DNA of 64,000 nt from Lytechinus pictus (Eukaryota > Echinodermata > Echinoidea > Temnopleuroida > Toxopneustidae). The notes under the pieces are model-generated. The model was not told the DNA's origin. It searched no databases and was given only the letters and a program-made list of their open reading frames with translations. The DNA is taken from contig NC_087258.1 in assembly GCF_037042905.1 (NCBI RefSeq), forward strand, positions 7,666,501 through 7,730,500. Reading direction: 5' to 3'. This document shows positions 1 to 12,325 of this stretch, in pieces. How positions within the stretch are numbered: the stretch's first letter is position 1; each line of letters begins with the position of its first letter. Made by a program: the position numbers and the translations under genes.

Positions 1-2403
1 GGATGTCAATGGTTGCTCGCTGGCACTTTGGGAATGTCGAAGCCAAGGACAGGCAGCAGTTAGCTGATCAAATACGCAAGATCCCATGGATTCCTGGAAG
101 CTCTTGCATTGGGGTGTGCCGAGGGCAAGTTGATCAGTTGCAGGAACCTCAGCTACGGGTCCACACTGTCCGGCCTGCTGGTCGAATACATCGACCCCAT
201 TGACAAGTCCTTGGCGCTTGCGTTGCCAGTTGGTCATGTTGGCAATCTGGCTGCAAGTGTCACAGACGCGGTTTACGCTAATACCGGCTTGTTGGAGTTG
301 ACCCAATAGATTTGTGAATGTGGTGTCACCGAGAAGGGCGCTGAAGAGAGCCATTTTGCTTTCTTTAACGTATCCTAGAGCCACATCTACGTTTGCAAGA
401 CCCCCTCGTCGTTTCTTAGTGAGGAGGCTGCGAAGAGCATGTTCGGATGGCATGTGCCAAGAGAAGAGGTGGACCTTACGCGGGGTTTGTCCATATCGTT
501 GGATCATACCTGGAAGATCACGAAGGACAGCAGATGCAGGATCCTGACCGTGGGTCTCCATACCAGAGCGGAAAGCGATATTGACTGGAGTGCGCCCGGT
601 TGTTCGTCCATTCTTCGGCACATTACAGGGATTAAGTGCTTGTTTCATTCCTGCATAGTCAAGTGCAAGCACAGCGAGACTCTTCTGTCCTGATATTCCA
701 TTGGCGCCAAGGAATCCACCACAAAGATGTTTGTCCATGTACGTATTGTCCAGTGCAGCTGTTTCGGCCGGAGTAAGTTGAGCGTCTGGTGCTTGTGCAA
801 TAGGAGCCGGTGCAAAGGCTATGTTTGGCTCATTACGGGCACCGACATTGGTTGTCTCTGTAAATGAACTTCCGATGCTTTGTCCTACTCCGTCAACAAC
901 GGAAGGGTTCGAATTTCCACTGTTTGTGCCCTGTGAGTTTCCAGCTGCAGCTTGAGTACCTGCCCCTCCATTACCATTCATTCCAGTTGATCCCGTCGCT
1001 CCAGTAGCTCCATTTGCCGTCCCATTGGTAGCTCCCCCTTTTGGTGGATAGGTTGCTCCGTTTGAAGTTGTTGTTCCATTTGATGTAGCTCCCCCTTTTG
1101 GTGGATAGGTTGCTCCGTTTGAAGTTGTTGTTCCATTTGAGGTAGCTCCTCCACTTCCTGCTCCGTTGCTACCTCCACTTGATGGCCAATTTGCTGCTCC
1201 ATCTGGAGCGGCACCGTTTGCTCCTCCAGTGTTTACCCCATTTGTCGGTGAATTTCCTGCTCCAGTCGCCACTCCTCCAGTGTTTACCCCATTTGTCGGT
1301 GAATTTCCTGCTCCAGCCGCCACTCCTCCAGTTGCTGCTCCATTAGAGCCAATGTTTCCACCTCCTGGTATATCCCCTGGGCCCGCGCCTGCTCCACCTC
1401 CTGCTCCGCCTGTTGCTCCCATCGCTCCACCCTGTCCCCCGTTTTGTCCCCCAGATGCACCTTGATACCCTCCGTATGAAAAGCTAACAGACCCTCCAGA
1501 CCCACCAGAGCCACCAAATCCTCCTGTTGGATCGTAAAATGATGGACCAGCTGACCCGCTTCCCATGGAAGGGCCATAATTGCTACCTCCTAAGGAGAAT
1601 GATGTCCCTAAACTCCCACCTTGTCCTTCTCCCGCTCCCTCTGCTGCTTCACCCTGCTCACCCATTGCCTCAGCGTCTGCTTCTGCTGCTTCAGCCTCTG
1701 CTTCTTGAAGGTCCTCCATTGCTTCAGCCTCGGCTTCTGCTGCTTCCGCTTCTAGTTCGGCAGCTTCTTCTGCATCCTCGGCCTCTTGTTCTGCTAATTC
1801 CTGAGCGGCTTCTTCCTCTTGTTCGGCCATTTCCTGTGCTGCTTCAGCATCTTGTTCTTGTTCCATCTCCTGTCCTGCTTCACCTTGATACATATTCTGT
1901 GCAGCTTCAGCGTCAGCTTCGGCCTGTTGTTCCCGCAATTCTTCCGCAGCTTCGGCCTCTTCTTCTGCTAATTCCTGTGCTGCTTCTGTATCTTGCTGAT
2001 GCATTCCCTGTGCGGCGAAGGCATTTTGCTGTCCATATTCAGCTTGCTGCTCTCGCATCTGCTGTGCATATTGAGCTTCCCTTTCAGCGGCTTCTGCCTG
2101 CTGTTCCTGTAATTTCTGTGCACGCTCTTCTTCTTGTTCTCGCAATTCCTCTGCGGCTTCGGCTTCCTGTTCCGCCTGCTCTGCCATTTGCTCTCGCATC
2201 TCTTGAGCAGCCTCAGGGTCTTGTTGCTGCATCCACTGATTGTTGGGACGGAATTGTTGCTGTCGTTGGCCGTTTGGCCGGAACTGTTGTTGCTGTCCCA
2301 GGCCAAGTCGCTTGATGGGCTGCCCTCTCCACCATGGTCGTTGGCAAGTTGCAGGGGCGATGGTCGCCACAAGAACAACGGCAAGGATGAATACCCCTCG
2401 CAT
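1..2403 (-). CDS. Secreted Q/E/A-rich and Gly-rich repeat protein, 3' part beyond window
   Basis: One reading frame stays open for 801 codons from the ATG at 2401-2403 to the window edge, with no stop, so this is a large 5' exon of a longer gene. Residues 1-20 form a signal peptide (MRG then a hydrophobic run ending PATC). Residues about 21-60 are basic and Gln-rich with repeated FRPN. Residues about 62-260 are almost only Q, E, A, R and M with a coiled-coil look. Residues about 260-480 are Gly/Ser/Asn/Thr-rich and hold two tandem repeats: GAGNSPTNGVNTGG twice (about 364-397) and a 19-residue unit with NGATYPPK twice (422-459). From about 540 on the sequence is non-repetitive, with Cys pairs such as CDTC and CGP. 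I do not recognise the family. The layout (secreted, repetitive, Cys tail) resembles extracellular matrix, adhesive or biomineral-matrix proteins, but that is inference. A pyrimidine-poor CTTACAG just upstream could be a 3' splice site of a 5'UTR intron. Confidence 0.72.
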   Translation of the reverse strand, partial: MRGVFILAVVLVATIAPATCQRPWWRGQPIKRLGLGQQQQFRPNGQRQQQFRPNNQWMQQQDPEAAQEMREQMAEQAEQEAEAAEELREQEEERAQKLQEQQAEAAEREAQYAQQMREQQAEYGQQNAFAAQGMHQQDTEAAQELAEEEAEAAEELREQQAEADAEAAQNMYQGEAGQEMEQEQDAEAAQEMAEQEEEAAQELAEQEAEDAEEAAELEAEAAEAEAEAMEDLQEAEAEAAEADAEAMGEQGEAAEGAGEGQGGSLGTSFSLGGSNYGPSMGSGSAGPSFYDPTGGFGGSGGSGGSVSFSYGGYQGASGGQNGGQGGAMGATGGAGGGAGAGPGDIPGGGNIGSNGAATGGVAAGAGNSPTNGVNTGGVATGAGNSPTNGVNTGGANGAAPDGAANWPSSGGSNGAGSGGATSNGTTTSNGATYPPKGGATSNGTTTSNGATYPPKGGATNGTANGATGATGSTGMNGNGGAGTQAAAGNSQGTNSGNSNPSVVDGVGQSIGSSFTETTNVGARNEPNIAFAPAPIAQAPDAQLTPAETAALDNTYMDKHLCGGFLGANGISGQKSLAVLALDYAGMKQALNPCNVPKNGRTTGRTPVNIAFRSGMETHGQDPASAVLRDLPGMIQRYGQTPRKVHLFSWHMPSEHALRSLLTKKRRGGLANVDVALGYVKESKMALFSALLGDTTFTNLLGQLQQAGISVNRVCDTCSQIANMTNWQRKRQGLVNGVDVFDQQAGQCGPVAEVPATDQLALGTPQCKSFQESMGSCVFDQLTAACPWLRHSQSASEQPLTS

Positions 2404-4620
2404 CTTTGCTTGAAAATTCTGTAAGTTTAGAGGGAAATAATGAAAAGGGAGGAAGAAAGTCATTATCTTCTTGTGACTCTACATATATCAAAGTTCTTTG
2501 CTTGAGAAATCAGCGAAATGTAAAACACGACCCTGAGCTTGATGGGCAAATCTGCAACTCATCACGCGATTCACTTTCACAAATTCGATGGCATAATTAT
2601 CATTGATTTTGCAAAACTAATCAAATAATTACCGTTGGTTAAGGTTATGGGGTGAAAAGTAAGTAACTATAAATTTTGAGGCGATTTGAATGTGGTTGTA
2701 AAAAAATGATAGTTCGGCTAAAGGATAGTATTTGCTTGTATTCGCCATTAAAAACTATTTAATCATATGAATAAAATTGTTTCTTCTTCTTTCTTAAGAT
2801 TGATTTTGGCATTTGAGTTTATGAGGGCAAATTCAAAACGTCTGAAATTACAATAGCCAATGGCGATATACCTTGATACCTAAATACAAGGCAAAACAAA
2901 GGGGGGGGGGGGGGGGAGAAGAAAGAACGGAAAAAGGGGTGAAAAATTGTATTCTTTTCTTAAAAAAATACGTCAGAATATAACACACGTTCAGATTTTC
3001 ATTTTACGAAGGTAACATTTCTTGGTTACAAGGTCATCACTTAAATTCATTTTATGTTTTATCAAAATTGTGCGCGAGCAAAGGTAGAGGGTCCATTTTT
3101 TTCATTTTTCATAAGTAATCCATTAAGATCCGTAGGAATTGAAATTTGCTAGAGAATCAAAGGATTTCGATGAAAGTATTTAAGTTGAAGAAGTAAATTA
3201 TCCAAGAGAAGGGGGGGGGGGTCCATATCCCTAAATCCCAAACGAGTTCATCAATGGAAATTAATGTTGTGAAGCTTTGACTTCCAAATGATTTACATAG
3301 TGTTTGCACCGACTCCCATCCGACGAGGGGGTTATGATGTCGGTAGTTTTCTTCATCCCACCCGCTCGAAGCGCGGAAGCTTTCATCATAAAATTTGTTG
3401 AAGCCTTTCAGGATAAGAAATGAACTTGATGTGCCAAGATTAGGAGCAGATATGTGCAGATAAGAGGTTGGGCGCTTTCCCCTCCCTATCTTGAAAAGTG
3501 CGCAATGTTTCAATTTTCCCCGTTTTTTTCGAATAGAAAAAAATATCGTGCCGAGGCTCTCTTGTTCTCCTCAATACCTACATCACTTTTATTTCATATT
3601 TCATGCAGATGGGCTTTGTATGATCAAGGAATTCGATTGTAAGAAACAGTGACCACCGGCCGGATGGGCATGCATAATCATTATGATGGAATTGACCAAG
3701 GAAAGAGGTGTTTCCATGCAGCTCGGACAAAAACTAAAGCTTTGAAATTATATCAGACTTCAAAACAAAGGGGTCGTCTTCTAGTACTCCCATTTTATTG
3801 CATAAATTTGCTTAAATGAAATAAAAATCTCTATAAAGAGATTTTGTTTGTTTGAGCGTGCAATAAGGTTAGGGTACACGTGCAGGATCAGACTTGATGG
3901 TTTGCATCATTTCTTAAAAGAAGGGAGATATCAATTTTCGGCATTAAGATATTTCCAAGACTTTGTTTTCCTTTGTTCTCATCTCCCTATTCTACCGTAT
4001 ACTTTCAATCTAATTCTTCCTATTCTTTACTGCAAACCCCCCCCCCGAACTTTTAGCAAGCCAATGGGAAGGGGTATCCTGCTCCCCCCGTATACTTTAA
4101 AATAATCTACTTAAATTTGAATATGAAGGGAAGGGGTACTTATTAGATTTTCTATCAAAACATGAAGAGTTTATCGGCAAAATGAAAATAATATTGTCAC
4201 TTTATTATAAAAAATAATATTAAGTACCATTTCCGTCAGCTATCTTTACACATTTGAGTAGGTTTGGTAAAATAACAGTTTCAAAAGCCTCAGGACACAT
4301 ACACAGTATGAAAATTTAACAATTGCAAGACAAGTATTTAAATGAATTATTGTATAAATAGCTTTATGAAAACTGTTAAAAATTGATTATTTTCAAATTA
4401 AGGTATTAAAACGATACAGTGGTAACACCATGGAATTACCGTGATGGTTTTTCCAGGGTAACAACATACAACTTGAATAAAGATAACATGTCATAACATG
4501 AACAACAAAAGCAATAACGATAACAAAAACGACCCTGTCGTCAAACTGGACTAAAAAAAGCAAATAGTTTGCTTAGTTATCCTTTTTTTAATACCAATGG
4601 TATTATATATCATCAATATT
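2404..4620. other. Intergenic, no gene seen
   Basis: AT-rich DNA with no recognisable coding sequence. It contains G/C homopolymer runs near 2901-2916, 3211-3220 and 4039-4047. Short ORFs here lack any domain or splice logic. Confidence 0.6.
2481..2490 (-). promoter_or_regulatory. TATA-like sequence upstream of the secreted repeat protein
   Basis: On the minus strand this reads TGATATATGT, about 80 bases before the ATG at 2403. Spacing fits a TATA box with a short leader, but the region is AT-rich and the possible 3' splice site between it and the ATG would argue against it. Confidence 0.22.
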
Positions 4621-4629
4621 TACATAATG

Positions 4630-4905
4630 TAATCAACTTTCAAATTCAAATTCAAATTCATTTATTTCACTTCCATCAAACAAAAACAAATTGTATACCA
4701 TATATAAAACATAAATATTTGTATCCGTTGCAAACAAAATTAATTATACATATGTAGTGAAAAAAAAAAAAAACTTAGACGATTTGGGCAACACATTGTA
4801 GGTTTTAAATATATATACTATTTTTCAATAGAAATTAAATTAAGATGGAAATGGAGGGACCCACTAAAAAGCAATGCTTGTACAATGTGGGCCCCTCAAG
4901 AAATA
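4630..4905 (-). mobile_element. LINE 3' untranslated end, remnant
   Basis: A repeated AAATTC block (4640-4660), A-rich runs and the segment around 4858-4900 (GGGACCCACTAAAAAGCAATGC and following GTGGGCCCCTC) look like the 3' end of a LINE on the minus strand. The repeat block is similar to 28985-29100, which lies beside a clear LINE coding remnant. Confidence 0.5.
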
Positions 4906-5420
4906 ACAAAATAACAAAGTATAAATACAGATAATCAAATGAGAAAAGAATGAATAAATGAGAGGGAAATACTCACAAAATAAATACAAAGTAATAAAAA
5001 ATATACAGTTTGGTGAAGGACAAAACAACCCGTCCTAAAAATATCTACCCTTCCCACCCCCCCCCCAGAAAAACTTGAGAAGAAAAAAAAAGGGAAAAAG
5101 GGGGGAGAATGCCCTGAGAAGATGGATGGGTGCTGCTGTACGTAGATAGAACACATGCCGTCGTGGACTCAAGCAAACTGGATTCAATGATGTGTATAAG
5201 AGGAGAAAAAATATATAAAATAACCTGGAAAGAATATAATGCACGAAAAATGTGATTGATGCCGTTAAACAAATAACCGGTAGGAAGGCGGATAAGCGGA
5301 CTGGAGAGGAGAAAATAGAGGAGAGGATAGACACAATAATGAGCACATCTGAGAAGGACTTGTGTCAGATTTTTTTAATAAAAAAGGATAATAACTTTAT
5401 GTTTTAATTTTAGTTTAAAG

Positions 5421-5463
5421 TAATAATGATGATGACTTGACATAATAATGATGATGACTTGAC
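5421..5463. repeat. Short direct repeat in the LINE 3' region
   Basis: The unit ATAATGATGATGACTTGACA occurs twice in tandem directly downstream (minus-strand sense) of the LINE stop codon. Confidence 0.7.
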
Positions 5464-5481
5464 AGAAATGATGAATTAAAA

Positions 5482-6645
5482 TTAATTTGGGAGTATATTA
5501 TAAGGTTTTAATAGAGATAATTTGAATTTAGTCTTAAAAGAATTCAAAGATTTTGCATTTGTTATATCATTATGAAGTGAGTTCCATAACTTCGGTCCAT
5601 CGTATATAAATGTGTTCTGAGCCCGCAAAGTTCTTAAAAGTGGTAAATGAAATTCACCCATTCGCCTTGTTGGATAGTTGTGAATGGATTGATTTTTTGG
5701 AAACATTGAATTGAATACATTTGGGAGGTTGTTGTTGTTATAGTTATACATAAACTGACCGAGATTAAACAAATATAAGTCCTTAATTTTCAATATTCTA
5801 TGTTAAAAAAATAATGGGTCAGTATGAGACAAATATGCCGTGTGACATATAATACGTAGAGACTTCTTTTGTAATAGGAGTAATTTGTCTAAGAGTGTTT
5901 GTTGTGTGTTACCCCACGCTAAAATTCCATAATTTAAATAAGGCAATATAAGGGATGAATATAATGTAAGCAGGGACGATAATGGTAAACAAAATTTAAG
6001 CTTGTTAATTATACCAATGTTGCGTGAAATAGTTTTACATATGTTATCTATGTGAAATTTCCATGAGAGCTTATTATCGACTGTTATTCCAAGAAACTTA
6101 ATATGGGATACATTTTCCAAGGGAGTTCCATCCAAAATAATATCAACAGGAAGTGTATTTATGGAGTTGCTAAACAACATGTATTTTGTTTTTTGAAGAT
6201 TTAGTGACAATTTATTTGCTCTTATCCATTCGGTAACATTTTCTAGTTCAGAGTTGATTATATTAGCAAGGTGAAGAGGATTTTTATGTGAAAAGAATAA
6301 GTTAGAGTCGTCCGCAAAGAGAATGAAAGAAAGAACGTCTGATGATCTACAAAAATCATTAATATAAACTATAAACAAAATCGGGCCTAAAATACTACCC
6401 TGGGGAACTCCACAATTATTTTTTTTCATTTGAGAATTGCAACCGTTTAAAAAGACATATTGCTTCCTATTCAAGAGGTAGCTCCTGAACCACTCCAAGG
6501 CATTCCCACGCACTCCATAATGATGTAATTTGTTAAGTAAAATATCATGATTAATGGTGTCGAAGGCCTTGGAGAAGTCCAGGAACAAACCAATTAAATG
6601 AGAAGATTTATCGATTGAATGTGCCGCTTTTTCAATGAAACTCAA
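5482..6645 (-). pseudogene. Non-LTR retrotransposon reverse transcriptase, 5'-truncated, one in-frame stop
   Basis: The minus strand encodes the fingers, palm and C-terminal part of a LINE reverse transcriptase. Visible blocks in order are FLDFSKAFDTINHDIL (RT block with the first catalytic Asp), GVPQGSILGPILFIVYIND, the catalytic FADDSN box, LNLQKTKYMLF, and FLGITVDNKLSW (thumb). After a TAA at 5803-5805 the same frame continues with LYLFNLGQFMYNY and the typical C-terminal motif RTLRAQNTFIYDGPKLWNSL, ending with a stop at 5482-5484. Homology stops abruptly near 6645, upstream of which the expected N-terminal RT, endonuclease and ORF1 are absent, so it is 5' truncated. The sequence style fits the Jockey/CR1/L2 group; the exact clade needs a tree. 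It is a dead copy. Confidence 0.93.
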
Positions 6646-6837
6646 CTTTATAAAACAAGCATAAAATAAGTTACTTATAAAATACCAAATCTTTTAAACA
6701 AATCAATTCCTGAACAGAAGCGCAAATATTTTACACAACTCAAACAACTAGAGACCGATCCATTAAGTCATGCCTGAGTATGTTTTTAAAAAAGAGTGAT
6801 CGCACTTTAAAAGTGAAAACATTATTTGCTAACAGTA

Positions 6838-7003
6838 GGATTAATATTGTTATCATTATTATCATTATTATTATCTTCATTATTATTATAAGCAGTAGTA
6901 GTGGTAGTATCAATGTCATTATCAATATCATCATGATTATTCTTATCATGATCATCATCATCATTATCTTCATTATCATCACTATCATCAATATAGGTTT
7001 CCT
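6838..7003. repeat. ATT/ATC trinucleotide microsatellite
   Basis: Imperfect ATT, ATC and AGT triplets for about 165 bases, next to the truncated 5' end of the LINE. Ile-, Met- or Asp-rich ORFs over it are artefacts of the triplets. Confidence 0.85.
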
Positions 7004-7009
7004 CGTTCA

Positions 7010-8424
7010 ACAATGTCTCCCATGATGTAAAACAACATTTTGAGCATCAAAATATCTGAGTTTTTTTTCATTTTGCCTAAAGCTAATGTATTTTAAAAAG
7101 CATAATTAAGAAATTCATAAGCGAATATGATTTAAAATTTGAAACCGGAGGAAGCTGATGGATAAGATTTTATAAATGTGAGGGTTTCGAATATTAGATG
7201 ATTAATAATACTAACGAAGCAAAGATGAACAAAAATTCCTGTCTATACCTTTTATGACCTCTGCAAAGTGAAAATTTGTCTTAAATATCCGTTCAGAAGT
7301 TATTCATTGAATTTATAAAAAATATTCCTGTCGATTATTTGCTCAAAAAGACCTTATTAACTTCTATTTTTGAAATCGTAAAAGTACCTTTTGTTGTCTT
7401 ATTTGGCAGTGCAGTGTATAATCTTAGTTGTCGAATACCAATCAAGATCTCTAAATTCAATACTAGCTTGAAGATGTTTAAATGCAATAAAAAATAGTTT
7501 ATTCAAACTAAGAACTTTTCACACTTACATAGATAATTTTAAAAGTCATCACACTTTCAACTATCACTCTTATCATTTTAAATGAAAGGTTAATGGATCG
7601 AACAGTAATTTGAACGTTTTGATGGTTCATGGTTCATAAGAAACATCGCATCTCAGAGGGCCCTAAAATATATGTTTATACAAAATATTCCTAAATTCAT
7701 ATTAAAACAACTTAAATCATGAATAGTAGAAATATGCTAAAAATTATAACACGCGTCAATAAAATAGGATACATTTTTCACTTACCTCTAACTTGACAAG
7801 AAATAAAGCAAAAGTTGAGGTTACGAGGGAAGTCAAAGAAACCCCTCCAAATCAGCAGCAGACCAGCAAAATAGGAGGACTGTTAAGACCCATCTATTTA
7901 TATTCATGCCAGTACTATCCGCCCCATCTCAGCCCCTCCCCTTATCAGCGACTCACGTAAGAGAAGTTGAACGATCTCAAGGCAAAATAGCGCGGTTGGC
8001 TGAATCAGTTGATTGACGCGGAGGTGCGTCACCGATCCGTCCAAAACATTTTCTACATCTCGGGGTCGACTTTTATTCCTCTTTGAAATTCATGGTGAAG
8101 TAAAGGGATACTGTAATAGGGAATATTGTTAGAACCTCCTCTTTAATTTCACGACAGGTCGTGTGTACTTTCCTTACTGCAGTAGCCGGTAGCGTGAGTT
8201 AAAAAAAAAGTGAAATGAGCGAGCGATAATGTTTGTCCTTTTCTTTCTTTTTTCTCCTTGATTTCTTGGTCGAGAAACTTTTGGGGGTCACTCGGCCCCC
8301 AAGCCCCCCATCTGTACCCCATTGCCACAGTATGTCCCACACGGTGGTCTTGGTGTGGAAAACAAGGTGAAATAAATTTCTCATCGTTACATTTTAGCAT
8401 TTCATACTACGAATCACATCTTTG
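7010..8424. other. Intergenic, no gene seen
   Basis: AT-rich with a locally GC-richer stretch near 7900-8060. No ORF with domain evidence and no repeat I can delimit. Confidence 0.5.
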
Positions 8425-8790
8425 CAGAGTCCACCATGTAAATACACTGTGAATACGCTCGCTGTTGAGGCACCCACGGTGTGGAATTGTTTCCACACTG
8501 TTGAATTTCATTAAAATCGCCCCACTTTATGAACACACTTTGAACACACAAACACTCTCAAGGTTTCCACAGTGTGAAATCATTTGCACACTGTTAGATT
8601 TAAGCATTTTAACTTTGTGTGTCACACCTTCACGTATTTCACTATGTCAACTCATTTTTTTAACACAGACATACTGTTTAGGCGTCCACAGTGTGAAATT
8701 ATTTCCACACTGTTACATGTGAGTACTTTAATAGTATGAATCACATCTGTGTTCACATAGTGGACTATGTGAACACACCGTGCGACTCTT
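8425..8790. repeat. Tandem repeat of about 90-125 bp with internal CACAGTGTG hairpins
   Basis: Three diverged units start near 8466, 8555 and 8680. Each carries CCACAGTGTGAAAT or a variant followed after a few bases by its inverse ATTTCCACACTGTT, so each unit can form a short hairpin. The block ends with further GTGAACACA/CATAGTG inverted words. Confidence 0.65.
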
Positions 8791-9394
8791 TTCACAGCCA
8801 ATGGGCTTCACCTTATAAAGAATCTAAAAAAGGAGCGAAGTGTGCCATGCATGACGTCAAGTCGTATCTAATAAAAGCTGGGAAAAATATCTAAAAACTT
8901 TCACGATAATCCATCTAAAAATATAAGAGTCATGTTTAAAAGAAAACATTTTACCTCTTATGACAACGCGTCAAAGACGTCACGTATGTCCCACGATTTT
9001 TCTTTCAAAAATAAATCCTGAATGATTCTACCAATATACATTAAATATCAAACACGTTATTCCATCATGCTTGCATAAAAAAAAATCGAATAATTTGTCT
9101 AAAACTTTGTTTATAAATTGAAATTAATGAAATCGATAATATCAATATATTCAACCTATATATAGATTGAAATGAATGGAACTAATTATTCAAATATATG
9201 CAAAACAATAAAGGAGCCACTCGTAATTATGTCACATAACTTAAAAACAAATTAATTCATAAATCAGTAATATAAGATGTGTGACGTCATGGTGAATTTC
9301 TTCATATTATACCTGCAATAATGTAATAAGCTTTTTATTTAATTTCTTTTAGAAAAAAATCCCGCAGCAGAGTCTCGAGAATGCCTGTAATCTT

Positions 9395-9640
9395 ACTGCA
9401 CTGTGTAATATTACATGCATTTGTGTAAAATTACAGAAAATTGGTATTTGGTGTATGTAACCTTACAAATTTATTGTAATAAAACCTCTTCCCCCTTTTT
9501 AAAACAGACCTATTCTGTAAAATTGTAGAAAATCTTTCCTGTTTTACCAATTTACAGAATGATTTGGTTATTTCTTTTTGTAAAATCAGTTTTTTTTTCT
9601 TCTGTAAAATCTTCTGTTTTTTCTAACAGTGTGCATTGGC
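9395..9640. mobile_element. Possible short inverted-repeat element rich in TTACAG / CTGTAAAAT
   Basis: The left side has CACTGTGTAATATTACA and GTGTAAAATTACAG; the right side has several CTGTAAAAT words and ends in CTAACAGTGTG. The ends are inverse to each other only approximately, so this is a decayed MITE at best. Confidence 0.4.
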
Positions 9641-9889
9641 GGATGAGTCGATGCGCAGGAGCGTGTTTTTTTATGGACATACGCCATTTTCTAACCCTAT
9701 TTTCTTAAAGTTCATACCGACACTAGTACTGTCAACTCCCTTTTTTAGCACCTACCTGATATGCCCAATATAATAACTGAACATACCAATAAGAGTTTGG
9801 ATCTTTCAACTCTTGATGATTTATTTTCTGATTACAGCGGAAGCAGGGACTAAAACATGTTGCCTAATAAGGTATCTTCGAAAAGGAGA

Positions 9890-10175
9890 CCTGGGGCAGA
9901 AGATCTTGAACTTCAAGAAGACTGACAGAGAGTGATGGAGATGGAAAAAGAAAGAGGGAGAGAGAGGGGGAGGGATGGGGGATGAGGGCAGACGTGGAGA
10001 GAGCAACAGATGGAAAAGAGGGAGAAAGGGAGAGATATATCGATAAAGAGGGAGAAAGATAGACAGAAGGGGGGGGGGGTGTAAAGACATGGAGGGGGAG
10101 GGGAGAGAAAGGGGAGGGAGAGAGAGAGGGGAGAAGGAGATAGTGTGAGGGGGACAGGGAGGGAGAGAGGCGATA
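9890..10175. repeat. Purine-rich (GGGAGA)n tract
   Basis: About 280 bases that are almost pure purine on the plus strand (GGGAGAGAGAGG words, with a G10 run near 10070). Such tracts can form triplex DNA; no coding signal. Confidence 0.85.
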
Positions 10176-10852
10176 ACTTAAGATGAATCTTTCACTCGCA
10201 TGTTTAAAAGAGGAAGTTCCATTTTCAAGGGCACTTGGTTGAATAATAATTCAATTATTGCATGTCATGTTCCTTTATCATTTTGTTTTTTTTATTTTTC
10301 ACATTAGGCATTTCGACTAATGCTTTGACGAGTGAAGGGGAATGAGCGTGGTTAGTTTCTCAAAAAAGAAGATTAAAACCTGTGCCAAAATATAATTGTT
10401 TGAAAGAACGAAGAAAGTCAACGATATACATCCTTCATTTTAGCCGGAAAAAAAAAGAACAGTAAATGAAAAGTAAAAAACTCTGAAAATCAATGCATTC
10501 TTGTTTTTATTTCTCTTTTTTCTTTATTGTTATTGATTTCACTCTTCATTTAATTTATTTTTGTCTCCTGTTTTTTGTTATCCTTTCAGTTTGTTTGGTC
10601 ATTTTGTTTATTTGTTTTGTGTTGATGTTATAAGAAATACAGGGAATAGCGCCTTAGCAATATATGGTTTTTTATTTTGACATTTTTGACACGCTTCGGA
10701 AAGACCTTATTTTTCTTTCATTTTCAATATCACAAGATTCAAAGTATTCAAATATTAAACTGAATTAATATTTGCATTTTTTCTCAACCTTCTTCGCGAT
10801 TATAAACAATCGTAATGTCAATTTCTCCACCTTATTAATAGTAAGGTTATTA

Positions 10853-11062
10853 TGTGCTCAAGGCGCTCCTATATGATCCAGCTAATCCCGCATCCGGTGC
10901 TCCCAGCTATTCGAGGAGCTTCTTCCTGCGGTACCCATTTACCTCACCTGAGTGCAGAGCATTTTGGGTCAATATCTTCAGGAAATTACGCCATGGTTGG
11001 GATTCGAACCTACGACCCCCTGTTTCAGAGTCCGAGATTAATCCACCACCATTAACATTTGT
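10853..11062 (-). mobile_element. tRNA-derived SINE remnant, minus orientation
   Basis: Read on the minus strand the right end holds a B-box-like GGTTCGAATCC with a degenerate tRNA-like head before it, followed by a SINE body that includes GGTAAATGGGTACCGC. A similar body with the same order lies at 23738-24016. Confidence 0.65.
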
Positions 11063-12087
11063 AAAAAATAATGGATCTCTAGTAGCCTATGCTGTCATGA
11101 ACGAGCATTAAAAGTTTTTTCCTTCTTCCGTAAACAAGTCCCGAAACCGAAAAATCACCTTCTTAAGTTTATGTATTCTCTTCCAACTTCTCAAAATGAT
11201 GTAATCACTTCTTTGGAAGTGTTTCTGTGATTTCTTTTTTAATTATCTGGTTGACTTCCCCATAGCATTTTTTCCTAACTTTCTTCATTAATTTTCCTAA
11301 AATTCTTATTTTCAAAACTATCCCATTTGCCCGTTATCATTCTGCTTCGTTTCTCCACTCGTTCTCTCCCACGTTCATTAATTTTCCCGACTTTTAACAC
11401 ATCTCCCCTTTTGCTATTTCTTTTCAAGAGTGATTAGTAGGCCTATACCCATACAAGAAAATCAATCTCCATTCAAGCAGGGGTAAGATTTCAGTTTGAG
11501 ATGGGATCTAGCGGCTTCTTGCGAGCAACCTACAGCATCACTCAACTCGTGTATTTGTTGCCATGGCCACAAAGCAAACTTCCCGCCAAAACAAAGTATC
11601 ATCGTCCGAGCGATCTGGTCCGAGCAGAGTTTGGAGAGGGCTATCCATTTCACTGCATCTGCCTTAATTATTTCATAACAGTGAAGTTAAACCAACAACA
11701 GCAGTGTCGGGGATAACAAGATCGCCAAATGAAAGTATAAGAACTTAGACACTTTTGTATTAGTGCCAGAAACACGTCTTTCAGAATATCGATATTTTAA
11801 TTTTTAGGTGGATATCTGATTACATTAGCATGATATGGCGTGAATCATTTGTGCAGGGAGGAGGGGGGGGGGGAGGTGGTGGTAATCTAAGACAGTGAAA
11901 CTTAAACCACGTTTAGGCTTCTCAATCGTATTTCGCAGCTACGATTCGCAAGAATAAGCGTGTTCATAAACACCCGTACAGTCACAGTAAAACCGATTTG
12001 AAAAATCCTGGTGCAGCCACTGCCGAAAAGTTGTTTCACACGACCAAGTTATATAAATGAGAGTCACTAATGCTTTGATCCATTTTG

Positions 12088-12325
12088 CAGGGGCGGCGCC
12101 TGGATGTGATGATGGGGGGGGGGGGCAAGACGCCCTTAAAGTGAGGTTTTTTTTTTCAACTGAATTACCGTGAGGGGTAATATTATAGTTACGCGACACA
12201 CTCCTCTCCTTTTTATACTCTTCTTTTGAGCCTTTTCTTTCTTTTATCTCCCCTTTTTGTTTTACTATTTGAAAATCATAGGGGATGGGTCGCCCTTTGC
12301 CCCCTCGTACGTAGCGCCGCCCCTG
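12088..12325. mobile_element. MITE with 12-bp terminal inverted repeats CAGGGGCGGCGC
   Basis: The left end CAGGGGCGGCGC is matched by a perfect inverse GCGCCGCCCCTG at 12314-12325. No coding capacity. The same terminus recurs at 13251. CAG...CTG ends of this kind are typical of small non-autonomous DNA transposons. Confidence 0.75.

Noticed and set aside
1527-2315. 262-codon plus-strand ORF rich in Leu
   Set aside because: Antisense shadow of the Q/E/A-rich minus-strand exon, whose signal peptide and uninterrupted 801 codons make the minus strand the coding one.
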